Part shown: positions 55,922 through 64,000 of the stretch, in pieces | How the letters are laid out: each line of letters begins with the position of its first letter | Numbering within the stretch: position 1 is the stretch's first letter | From: Actinomycetota bacterium | GTDB taxonomy: Bacteria > Actinomycetota > Acidimicrobiia > Acidimicrobiales > Ilumatobacteraceae | Length of the DNA: 64,000 nt | Direction: 5' to 3' | NCBI GenBank assembly: GCA_016870775.1 | Contig: VGAK01000007.1 | Coordinates: 22,253-86,252, forward strand | Position numbers and translations under genes: made by a program | The notes under the pieces: generated by a model | Told to the model about the DNA's origin: nothing | Databases searched by the model: none | Seen by the model: the letters and a program-made list of their open reading frames with translations, nothing else

Positions 55922-55922
55922 A

Positions 55923-58900
55923 GTGCTGCGCCGGACAACACACCACACCACCACCACCACCACATTGACCCAGGTCTCTTGCTCCTTGCGCTCGCGCGCG
56001 TCCAGGGCGACATCAATGCTGCTTGCCGCCGCATCGATGTTCGCTCTCGTCGTGTCGTCCCCGTGGGTTGACGCACCGAAGGCGAAGGCACTCGCTTCCG
56101 AGACCGTGGACTACGCCGTCACGTTCAACGGGTCGACGCAGAGCGCATTGGTGGCGGACTCCGGAACGGTGTACGACGGCATCAACGGCTTCACGGTGTC
56201 CGCATGGATCAGGCCTGCCGCAGCGTGTGCGTCCGGGTTCTGCATGATCGTCAACAAGGAAAGTTCCTGGGGGCTTGCCATCCAGGCCGGTGTTCTCGAT
56301 TTCGCGATCATGGGCGCCACCCAAAGTTGGCAGTGGCAGTCCATCCGGGCCGGCAGCTCGACGCTCCCGCGTGTTCCCACCGGTCGGTGGACCCACGTCG
56401 TGATGGCCGTCGACAGGGCCGGAAACGACCTCTACATGTTCGTGAACGGCCGGCTGGCGTATTCGCTGGTCGACAATGCCACATCCGTGCCGAGCACCGG
56501 CAGGGACTCGACCGAGGTCTTCACGATCGGAGGTCGACCCTCCGCAGCATCGTTCAACGGGGCCATCGACGAGTTCCGCCTGTACAACACCGCGCGCATC
56601 ACCGAGACGCTGGCACAGGCCGACATGGGCACTTGGGGACCTGCAGGCACCACGAATCTGGCCGCGTATTTCGACTTCAACGAGGGAACCGGAACGACCG
56701 TTGTCAACAAGTCATCGGCAGCAGGTGCGGGCCCGAACCTCACTCTCGTGGGCAGCCCCACGTGGGGCGACATCAAGACGGTCGACACGACGACCGCCCC
56801 GGGTGAGACGATCGTGTCCTTCCCCAGGACCTACCTCACCGAGGTGGGCGGGTACACGCTCCCGTCGGGCCCCACCCGTGCGCGAGTGCTGGTTGTCGGC
56901 GGCGGCGGTGGCGGCGGCAGTGACAATGCCGGCGGTGGCGGCGCCGGTGGCGTGTACGACACTGCGTTCTCCGCAACACCGACCGTTGCCGTCAGTGCGG
57001 GCGTGTACGCGGTCACGGTCGGCCAGGGTGGTTTCGGGGGGAGGGACATGCTCTCTGCGCCGACCATGAGCCCTGCCACCGACGGCTGGTCCACCACCGC
57101 ATTCGGTGTGTCGGCGGGATACGGCGGTGCAGGCGGGTCGGGTCACAGCACCGTCGCGTGGAACTACGGAAACGCGGGCGGACCCGGCACTGCGGGCGGT
57201 TCCGGAGGTGGCAGTGCGAACGAGGTCTATGCCGGCGCCGGCGGAGCGGCCGGCACCGGCACTGCATTCAACGGCTTTGCCGGTGGTGCAGGCGGCAGTT
57301 CCGACTCCGTCGGTGGTGGTGGCGGCGGCGCCTCCGCAGCCGGCGCAGCCTCTGGCACCGGAACTGGTGGCGCGGGCAAGTCCTCGAGCATCTCCGGCAC
57401 TGCCACGACCTACGGCGGTGGCGGAGGTGCAGGCCGCTACAACGGACAATCTGCGACGGCCGCAGGAGGATCTGGCGGCGGCGGTGCCGGAACTCTCACG
57501 CAGGGTGGCGACGGTTCGGCCAACACAGGCGGCGGAGGCGGAGGGGCCACCTGGAGCTCCACGGTGTCGCGCGGAGGATTCGGGGGCACGGGTCTTGTCA
57601 TCATCAGGTGGGCACTCCCCCAGGCCTTCGCCACCACCCAGTACGCCCTGTCCACCGACGCGTCCACCACCGCGATCGCACAGATCACCGACACCACCAA
57701 CAGCCCGCTCGACATCACCAATGACTTCACGTTCGAGGCGTGGATCAAGCCGAACGTCAAGAACTCGTACCCACGAACGCTCCTTGCAAAGGAAGCGTCC
57801 TACCTGGTGGCCCTCTACGCAAGTAACGATGCCACATACCCGAACAACGTCTGCTTTGCCATGCACGGCACCAGCTGGCAGTGGCAGTGCACAGCGACCC
57901 GGATAGCCAGCGCCGATTGGACGCACCTCGCGTTCGTGCGCAGCGGTGGGTACCTGTACGTGTACCTGAACGGGGTGTTCAGCAGTTCCACTGCCCCGTC
58001 CGGCAGCAACACCGGCGGCGCGCTCGCCACCAACAATAACCCCGTGGGTTTCGGCGGGCGCCCGGCTGCCCCCGTCGACAACTACTCCGGTCTCATGGAC
58101 GAGGTGAGACTGTGGGACTACGCCCGCAGCGCATCTGACATCTCAACCTTCTACCAACGCAGGATTGCCGGGAACATTCTCTACATGCCGTTCGACGACG
58201 TGGACATGTCACACACTGCGGCACGAAACGACGGCGTGCGCTACGTCGTCAACCGTGCGGCAAGGGTCGGCACCGGGTTCAATGCTGTGCTCGGGACGAA
58301 CGCCACGCTCAACACCTCCACCATCGCATCGGTCGACCCGAATCTCACGGGGTCAGGTTTCCAGGGCTACCTGCCCGGCGTCGACCTGACGAACAACGGG
58401 ACGGCGGTCACGTTCGCGGTGTCCTCGCAACCCACCAAGGGGGCCGTGACAATCAACCGCACGACGGGGTACTTCAATTACGTGGGTGGTGCGAACAACT
58501 TCGGCGCGGACTCTTTCACGTACTCCGTGACAGGCGCGAACGGTACGACCACGGGCACGTACAACCTCACGCTGAACGACTACGCCATCGCCTCGTCGAG
58601 CTCGTTCAGCCAGTCTGCTGACATCACCGCAACTGTCGGCAGTCCGACGTCCCTCGGCTACAGCAACCCGTCCACCCAGTACACGAACGGCGAGGCCGTG
58701 CGTGCGGTGCTCTCCTCCACGTCCGGCACGCTTGCGGCAACCCTGAACGGCTCCACTCTCGCCGCCGGTGCCCAGAACAGCACATCGCTGACTCTCGAAG
58801 GCACGCAGGCCCAGATCAACGCCGCACTGAACTCTGCGACCATCACTTCTTCTGCCACCAATCCCACGCGCGTCACCCTGACCCTCTCGATGAAGCCGGT

Positions 58901-61900
58901 GGACCAGACTGTGGGCGGGCGCACCTGGGTGTACAACACGAACGGGCACTTCTACTCGCGATACGACGCGGGTGCAGTGAACCTCACCCAGGCCCAGGCC
59001 ACCACGGCAGCGAACGCCATCACCCTGGGCGGGCGGCGCGCGTATCTGGCGACCATCCAGCACTCCGGGGAGAACGCCACGGTGAAGACGGCCATCGGTT
59101 CGGTGACGGCGTACCTTGGCGGCAACGATGTCGCGGTCGAGGGGACCTTCCGCTGGTACGGAAACGACTCGAATGCCGTGTTCCGCACTGCCGGCGCCGC
59201 CTACCGCAGCAGGTACAACAACTGGGACTCGGGCGAGCCGAACGACTGGGGCGGCAACGAGGACTGGGTGGAGATGAACGGGTCCTCGGGCGGGTGGAAC
59301 GACTGCGGCTCGGGGTGCATCGGATCCCGCCAGTACGCAGCGATCGAGGTGGACCCCGTGTCCACGCGCACCGTCACGAATGTCGACTTCTCCAGAGCCC
59401 TGACGGCCACGGCATCGGCCGCACGGAACCTGGGTCTCGGCGCGACGTTCCTCAGCACGTCGTTGTGGGGAACCTCAGAGACAGTGTCTGCGACGATCAC
59501 CGCGAGCGCGGGAACGGTCACACTCACCCAGGGGGGCACGACGGTGACCGCGGGTTCGCTCGGGTCGTCCACCTTCACGGTGGAGGCGACACGGGACACC
59601 CTCAACACGGCCCTGAACACCGCGACCGTGACTCCCCCCGCGTCGGGCAGCAGTTCGGTGACTGTCTCCTACGGTGTGAAACGCCAGACCACAGGTTCGT
59701 ACCATTACAGCAGCACAACCGACCACTTTTACTTCCGCAACACGACGGCTGCCGCGCAGGCAACGCATGCGACCACGGCGGGAACGACGGCGTTCGGCGG
59801 AACGTACGGCTACCTGGCAACGGTGACGAGTGGCGAGGAGTACACCACCGTCCGGGCAATCTCGGGAGCAGAGTCATGGTCCGGCGGCTCCGACAGCGTG
59901 TCCGAGGGTCAGTGGACATGGGACTCGCCAGATGCGTACCAGATCTACTCGGACTTCGACCAGTCGATCGGCGGCAGTTACCAGCAGTGGGACCCGGCGG
60001 GACAACCCGACAACTCGGGACAGGGCATGGTCATGGGGTACGGGTCATCCAACTCACTGTGGGACGACCAACCCACCACCACCGCAAAGGCGGCTGTCTA
60101 CGAATGGGCCCCGATCGACACCTCGCTCACACTGAACGTGACCGCCTCGGGCGCACTCGCGATCACCACACCGTCAGCCGGTCTCACCGCGACACTCGGC
60201 ACTGCGTACTCGGTGTCGACCGGTGCGTCCGGCGGTCTCACCCCCTACACGTACTCGCTCGGCGGGTCACTGCCGTCCGGGCTCTCCCTGAACGCGTCGA
60301 CTGGCGTCATCAGCGGCACCACCACGGTTGCCGGCGGGACTTATGCCGTGACGGTCACCGCAACTGACGCGAACGGCGCCACTGCCGCCACATCCTCGTT
60401 CTCCATCAGGGCCGCAGCCGCGGCGTGCTCCCCCACCTCCACGATTGTCGGCACACAGACAGTTCTCCAGTTCAGCAGTACCGGGTACTGCGACTGGACG
60501 GTCCCCAGCGGGGTCACCTCCGTCGACGCGTTCGTGGTGGGCGCAGGCGGCGGCGGTGGCTCCGATGGCGGGGTCGGCGGTGGAGGCGGTTCGGCCACGC
60601 GACTTGACGGTGTCGTCGCCACTCCGGGCTCGACAATGACCCTGCAGGTTGGCGCGGGCGGCACACCGGGGGCATGGGGCGGCACGGCGGCAACTGCCGG
60701 CGGACAGTCCTCTCTTCTCACCACAGGTGGCACCACGTACACCGTGAACGGCGGCTCGGCAGGAGCAGTCGGTCCATCCACCACCGGTGGCGCGGGCGGA
60801 ACATCAACCACGGGATTCGCAGGTGGCGCCGGCGGGACCTCGGCCACGATTGACGGCACCGGTGGCGGCAACGGCAAGACCGGCACTGTCAATTACTTCA
60901 CCGGCTCCGGCGTCGAGTACGGCGGCGGCGGCGGCGGCGGCATCTATAACGACGGCTCGCACACGATCGCCGCACGTGCCGGTGCCTCCGGCGGTGGCAA
61001 CGGTTGTGCCGCAAACGGCGGCACCAACACTGCCGGATCAGCCGGTGTCCGCGGAGGTGGCGGTGGCTCCGGTTGTGCCGGCCATGCAGGTCGAACCGTG
61101 GGCGGTGCCGGCGGAACCGGCATCGTCATCATCCGGTACGCAACCGATTCCTCGGATGCATTCCCCGCCTCCGTCGGTACCCCGGCGTACCGCTATGTGG
61201 GCGACAACTTCCAGAACCTCGACACCGCGCGCTCCACGTGGATCGACACCTCGGGCAACGGTCGCCACTCGGCCTCTGTCGTGGGTGCACCGATCGTCAC
61301 CACCGTGACGGGCAACGGTTCGGCCGCGACCATCCGCACCGTCAGCGGAGGCAGCAACGACGGCTTCCGCTTCGCGACGTTCTCACCCACCACGACGAAC
61401 AGATACACGCTGTTCCAGGTGACACGGCTGTCGGGGTCGAACCGACAGCGAATCCTCGACGGCGTGAACCGGAACTGGCTGTCCGGCTACTGGTCTGGGA
61501 GTGCCGGCGTGGCGTACCACGACAACTGGCTGACTGCGTATTCGAACAACGGCACAACAATGACGAACTGGCAGTTGATGACTGACCAGAACCAGATGCT
61601 CCGCCAGTTCGGCGCGAACAGGACGACAGCCACCAACCTCACCCAGACCTTCGACACTCAGTTGGCGATCAACGCGGGCAGATTCTCGGGGGCAGGGGAA
61701 CGGTCCGACTTCAACGCCGCCGAGATCATCCTTTTCGATGGAGAGTTGTCGGCGACCCAGATTCGACTCGTCGAGAACTACCTCGCCCGCACCTACAGCA
61801 TCCGAGGCTTCGATTTCTCGAACACGGCGACCGGTGCAGGCGGAGTCGGATCGCTCGCCTTGTCGAAGGTCGGCACCGTGAGCACCGGTCAGGCCGACCG

Positions 61901-64000
61901 CCTGACGGCCACCTGGACACTGCCGAACGACACTGCCGGCCTCACCGGGTTCACCGTGGAGTACAAGACGTCGGCCGCATCCACATGGACGACATGGGCC
62001 ACCACGTCGTCGACGGCGACATCGTCGACGATCACGGGACTCGCACCGGGGACGAACTACGACGTGCGCGTCACACCCGTCGACTCTGATGCCGCGAATC
62101 GCCCTTCCAGCACATCCACCGGTGTCGCCCCGTGGATCTCATCGTCGATCACCCTCGGCACCATGCCCACCAATCCGAGGGCCGGCACGACCTACACCCT
62201 CACGGCCACGGTGACCTCGGGCGCCACCGGAACCGTGAACTTCAAGATGGGTGGCACATCCATCTCCGGTTGCTCCGCGTCAGTCGTGTCCTCCACCACA
62301 GCGACATGCTCCTGGACAACTGCAACGAACGGCAGCGCCAGCATCACGGCCGACTACTCGGGCGATTCATCGTACCTCGCCTCCTCGACCGTCTCTGCGT
62401 CGAGCGTCAACGTGAACTACGCCCTCTGCGCGCCCGCATCGGGCAGCACGGGCAGGTGGAGGCTGCACACGATCACCGCCACGGGCCCCTGCGAGTACGA
62501 CGCACTGCCCACCGGTGTCGAGTCGGTCGACGTCCTCGTGGTCGGCGGCGGCGGCGGCGCCGGCACGAACGTCGGGTCGGGCGGTTCCGGTGGCGGCGGG
62601 TACTACCGGGAGAACCTGCCTGCCACGCGCTCCACAGCGATCATCGCGACCGTGGGGGCGGGCGGGGCCGGCGGCCAGCCCGCAGCGGACATCTCGACTG
62701 TGAGTGCGTTGCTCGACGGCGGGAACGGCGGCAACTCGACGATAGACGTGGCAGGCACCGTTCTCACCGGGACAGGCGGCACCGGCGGCCAGACGTACTG
62801 GTCGGACAACCGCTGCAACGGGAACACCACCAGGAACACGACTCCCATCACGGGGGTGTCGGGCTCTGGTTCCGGGGGCACGTCGCTCACCTCCGGTGCA
62901 GGTGGCCTGGGTAGTGCCTCATCAGGCGCAGCGCCGACCGCGGGCGGCAGCGGCTTCACCAACTCGATCACCGGGTCCACCACGTCCTACGGCGACGGCG
63001 GCGGCGGCGGCGGATGGGGAATCGCAGGCGGTGCGGGAGGCGCAGGAGGCGGCGGGGCAGGAAACCAGACATGGTCAGGCCAGACCCCCGGCAACCCCGG
63101 CACGAACAACCTCGGCGGTGGCGGTGGCGGCGGCAGTGCGTCGTGCGGTGCCGGCGGCAATGGCGGTTCCGGGGTCGTCATCATCCGGTATGCCGCGGTG
63201 CCGACAATCTCTGCCCAGCCGGCGAACACCTCGCGCACGGTGGGCCAGACCCTGTCTCTGTCTGTCACGGCGACAGCGACAGGAGCACTCGCGTCCGATC
63301 TGTCGTACCAGTGGCGCAAGGGCGGGGTGAACATCACTGGCGCGACCTCGTCGTCGCTGTCGGTGCCGAACTTGGTCATGGCAGATGCAGGCTCCTACGA
63401 CGTCGTCGTCAAGAACAGCGGCTCCTCCGGTGCCGTCTCATCACTCACGTCGACGGCCGCGTCGGTCACCGTGGCTCAGGCAGCCCAGACGATCACGTTC
63501 GGGGCGCTCACCGGCCGCACCTACGGTGACTCCCCGTTCACCGTCTCGGCAACCTCGTCATCGGGGCTGACGATCTCGTTTGCGACCACCACCCCGGTGG
63601 TCTGCACGGTCAGCACGACGACCGTGTCGATCGTCAACATCGGCACATGCACGATCACTGCGAGCCAGGCCGGCAACACCGACTTCCTCGCCGCGACCGA
63701 TGCGCAGCAGTCCTTCACGGTCGCCGGGAAGGCCCTCACTGTCACGGGCGTCACGGCACAGAACAAGGTCTACGACAGGACCACGACCGCCACGTTGAAC
63801 ACCGGGGCGGCCGCACTGTCGGGCAACATCGCGGGCGACGACGTGACCCTGAACGTGTCAAGTGCGGCCGGCACGTTCTCCTCCAAGAACGTCGCAACCG
63901 GCAAGACCGTCACCGCGTCCGGGTTCGCCCTCGGCGGGACCCACGCCGGTCGCTACACCATCACCCAACCCACCACCACCGCCGACATCACCGCCAAAGC
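55923..64000 (+). CDS. Giant exported multidomain adhesin, C-terminus beyond the window
   Basis: One open frame of at least 2692 codons reaches the right edge. A long signal peptide (about 1-60) has a basic n-region and an LLAAASMFALVV core, ending KAKALA. Then: LamG-like (62-230), glycine-rich module (319-561), LamG-like (570-747), Ig-like (about 805-890), C-type-lectin-like with EPN and WND (1003-1145), lectin-like with QPD (1259-1396), putative Ig (1403-1496), glycine-rich (1533-1740), LamG-like (1750-1962), Fn3 (1973-2066), Ig-like (2070-2165), glycine-rich (2200-2423), Ig (2425-2520) and a YDG/MBG-type domain at the end. GTG 55923 is chosen because GGAG lies 8 bases before it; TTG 55965 and ATG 56016 are alternatives. 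Likely surface-attached or secreted, for binding glycans or particles. Confidence 0.85.
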   Translation, partial: MLRRTTHHTTTTTTLTQVSCSLRSRASRATSMLLAAASMFALVVSSPWVDAPKAKALASETVDYAVTFNGSTQSALVADSGTVYDGINGFTVSAWIRPAAACASGFCMIVNKESSWGLAIQAGVLDFAIMGATQSWQWQSIRAGSSTLPRVPTGRWTHVVMAVDRAGNDLYMFVNGRLAYSLVDNATSVPSTGRDSTEVFTIGGRPSAASFNGAIDEFRLYNTARITETLAQADMGTWGPAGTTNLAAYFDFNEGTGTTVVNKSSAAGAGPNLTLVGSPTWGDIKTVDTTTAPGETIVSFPRTYLTEVGGYTLPSGPTRARVLVVGGGGGGGSDNAGGGGAGGVYDTAFSATPTVAVSAGVYAVTVGQGGFGGRDMLSAPTMSPATDGWSTTAFGVSAGYGGAGGSGHSTVAWNYGNAGGPGTAGGSGGGSANEVYAGAGGAAGTGTAFNGFAGGAGGSSDSVGGGGGGASAAGAASGTGTGGAGKSSSISGTATTYGGGGGAGRYNGQSATAAGGSGGGGAGTLTQGGDGSANTGGGGGGATWSSTVSRGGFGGTGLVIIRWALPQAFATTQYALSTDASTTAIAQITDTTNSPLDITNDFTFEAWIKPNVKNSYPRTLLAKEASYLVALYASNDATYPNNVCFAMHGTSWQWQCTATRIASADWTHLAFVRSGGYLYVYLNGVFSSSTAPSGSNTGGALATNNNPVGFGGRPAAPVDNYSGLMDEVRLWDYARSASDISTFYQRRIAGNILYMPFDDVDMSHTAARNDGVRYVVNRAARVGTGFNAVLGTNATLNTSTIASVDPNLTGSGFQGYLPGVDLTNNGTAVTFAVSSQPTKGAVTINRTTGYFNYVGGANNFGADSFTYSVTGANGTTTGTYNLTLNDYAIASSSSFSQSADITATVGSPTSLGYSNPSTQYTNGEAVRAVLSSTSGTLAATLNGSTLAAGAQNSTSLTLEGTQAQINAALNSATITSSATNPTRVTLTLSMKPVDQTVGGRTWVYNTNGHFYSRYDAGAVNLTQAQATTAANAITLGGRRAYLATIQHSGENATVKTAIGSVTAYLGGNDVAVEGTFRWYGNDSNAVFRTAGAAYRSRYNNWDSGEPNDWGGNEDWVEMNGSSGGWNDCGSGCIGSRQYAAIEVDPVSTRTVTNVDFSRALTATASAARNLGLGATFLSTSLWGTSETVSATITASAGTVTLTQGGTTVTAGSLGSSTFTVEATRDTLNTALNTATVTPPASGSSSVTVSYGVKRQTTGSYHYSSTTDHFYFRNTTAAAQATHATTAGTTAFGGTYGYLATVTSGEEYTTVRAISGAESWSGGSDSVSEGQWTWDSPDAYQIYSDFDQSIGGSYQQWDPAGQPDNSGQGMVMGYGSSNSLWDDQPTTTAKAAVYEWAPIDTSLTLNVTASGALAITTPSAGLTATLGTAYSVSTGASGGLTPYTYSLGGSLPSGLSLNASTGVISGTTTVAGGTYAVTVTATDANGATAATSSFSIRAAAAACSPTSTIVGTQTVLQFSSTGYCDWTVPSGVTSVDAFVVGAGGGGGSDGGVGGGGGSATRLDGVVATPGSTMTLQVGAGGTPGAWGGTAATAGGQSSLLTTGGTTYTVNGGSAGAVGPSTTGGAGGTSTTGFAGGAGGTSATIDGTGGGNGKTGTVNYFTGSGVEYGGGGGGGIYNDGSHTIAARAGASGGGNGCAANGGTNTAGSAGVRGGGGGSGCAGHAGRTVGGAGGTGIVIIRYATDSSDAFPASVGTPAYRYVGDNFQNLDTARSTWIDTSGNGRHSASVVGAPIVTTVTGNGSAATIRTVSGGSNDGFRFATFSPTTTNRYTLFQVTRLSGSNRQRILDGVNRNWLSGYWSGSAGVAYHDNWLTAYSNNGTTMTNWQLMTDQNQMLRQFGANRTTATNLTQTFDTQLAINAGRFSGAGERSDFNAAEIILFDGELSATQIRLVENYLARTYSIRGFDFSNTATGAGGVGSLALSKVGTVSTGQADRLTATWTLPNDTAGLTGFTVEYKTSAASTWTTWATTSSTATSSTITGLAPGTNYDVRVTPVDSDAANRPSSTSTGVAPWISSSITLGTMPTNPRAGTTYTLTATVTSGATGTVNFKMGGTSISGCSASVVSSTTATCSWTTATNGSASITADYSGDSSYLASSTVSASSVNVNYALCAPASGSTGRWRLHTITATGPCEYDALPTGVESVDVLVVGGGGGAGTNVGSGGSGGGGYYRENLPATRSTAIIATVGAGGAGGQPAADISTVSALLDGGNGGNSTIDVAGTVLTGTGGTGGQTYWSDNRCNGNTTRNTTPITGVSGSGSGGTSLTSGAGGLGSASSGAAPTAGGSGFTNSITGSTTSYGDGGGGGGWGIAGGAGGAGGGGAGNQTWSGQTPGNPGTNNLGGGGGGGSASCGAGGNGGSGVVIIRYAAVPTISAQPANTSRTVGQTLSLSVTATATGALASDLSYQWRKGGVNITGATSSSLSVPNLVMADAGSYDVVVKNSGSSGAVSSLTSTAASVTVAQAAQTITFGALTGRTYGDSPFTVSATSSSGLTISFATTTPVVCTVSTTTVSIVNIGTCTITASQAGNTDFLAATDAQQSFTVAGKALTVTGVTAQNKVYDRTTTATLNTGAAALSGNIAGDDVTLNVSSAAGTFSSKNVATGKTVTASGFALGGTHAGRYTITQPTTTADITAK
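55941..55964 (+). repeat. (CAC)n-like simple repeat in the adhesin signal peptide n-region
   Basis: A run of ACC/CAC triplets that, in the chosen frame, encodes His and Thr residues between the GTG start and the hydrophobic core. Slippage here would alter the length of the signal peptide n-region in multiples of one codon, or shift the frame. Confidence 0.6.

Noticed and set aside
55941..55964. His-tag-like run as a metal-binding site
   Set aside because: The CAC/ACC triplets read mostly as Thr in the chosen frame and lie in the signal peptide, which is removed on export.

Overview
The window is high-GC DNA with densely packed genes, many GTG starts, and numerous 4-base ATGA or GTGA overlaps between genes. 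Its content is actinobacterial: two luciferase-like F420-dependent oxidoreductases, a PPOX-fold protein of F420 type, a sulfite/nitrite reductase with its siroheme genes, a MoxR/VWA pair, and the rplU-rpmA-obg-proB, mre-mrdA-rodA and tig-clpP-clpX-folC-ndk blocks. A member of the Acidimicrobiia (Ilumatobacter-like) is my best guess from gene content; no 16S gene is present to confirm it. Many genes have a TANNNT -10 hexamer that ends 6-8 bases before the start codon, so leaderless mRNAs appear to be common.

Region by region. 1-1870: an ADP-ribosylglycohydrolase (cut by the left edge) divergent from an NrtR-like Nudix regulator. 1881-7503: lipid or xenobiotic catabolism (acyl-CoA dehydrogenase, alpha/beta hydrolase, enoyl-CoA hydratase, phytanoyl-CoA-type dioxygenase, two F420 enzymes). 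7614-12556: a sulfur block, with siroheme synthesis and sulfite reductase on the minus strand and a TauD-type dioxygenase diverging from it. 12588-16261: a heterodimeric ABC exporter. 16563-18711: tRNA-Gly, an EamA transporter and small proteins. 18720-22540: metX behind a SAM-riboswitch-like leader, an isocitrate-lyase/PEP-mutase family protein and an acyl-CoA synthetase. 22691-29284: a small repeat protein, a kinase-like protein, SURF1, and a four-gene MoxR-VWA-GMC-MBL operon. 29377-35258: MurJ, ProB, ObgE, a dGTPase-like protein, L27 and L21. 35378-43352: RNase E/G and the rod-shape/elongasome operon mreBCD-mrdA-rodA. 43420-48530: ndk, folC, clpX, clpP and tig. 48632-55774: a small leaderless gene, tRNA-Pro, a PPOX protein, an amidase, a DEAD-box helicase, a Baeyer-Villiger-type monooxygenase and an aldehyde dehydrogenase. 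55923 to the right edge: one continuous reading frame for a giant exported adhesin.

How the parts fit together. The siroheme genes (cysG-like dehydrogenase, cobA) are translationally coupled and lead into the sulfite reductase that needs their product, while the divergent TauD-type gene could supply sulfite from sulfonates. metX extends this into methionine synthesis. The mre-mrd genes with MurJ cover rod-shape peptidoglycan synthesis and lipid II export. The catabolic enzymes on both sides of the window suggest a heterotroph that uses fatty acids, ketones, amides and aldehydes. The adhesin carries LamG, two C-type-lectin-like modules (one EPN, one QPD), three glycine-rich modules and several Ig-like folds, which points to binding of glycans or particles at the cell surface.

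The features I find most worth following are the adhesin with two different lectin specificity motifs, the SAM-riboswitch-like leader of metX, the MoxR-VWA-GMC-MBL operon, the leaderless promoter grammar (which also exposes a 42-codon gene), and the hairpin-bearing leader of the RNase E/G gene.
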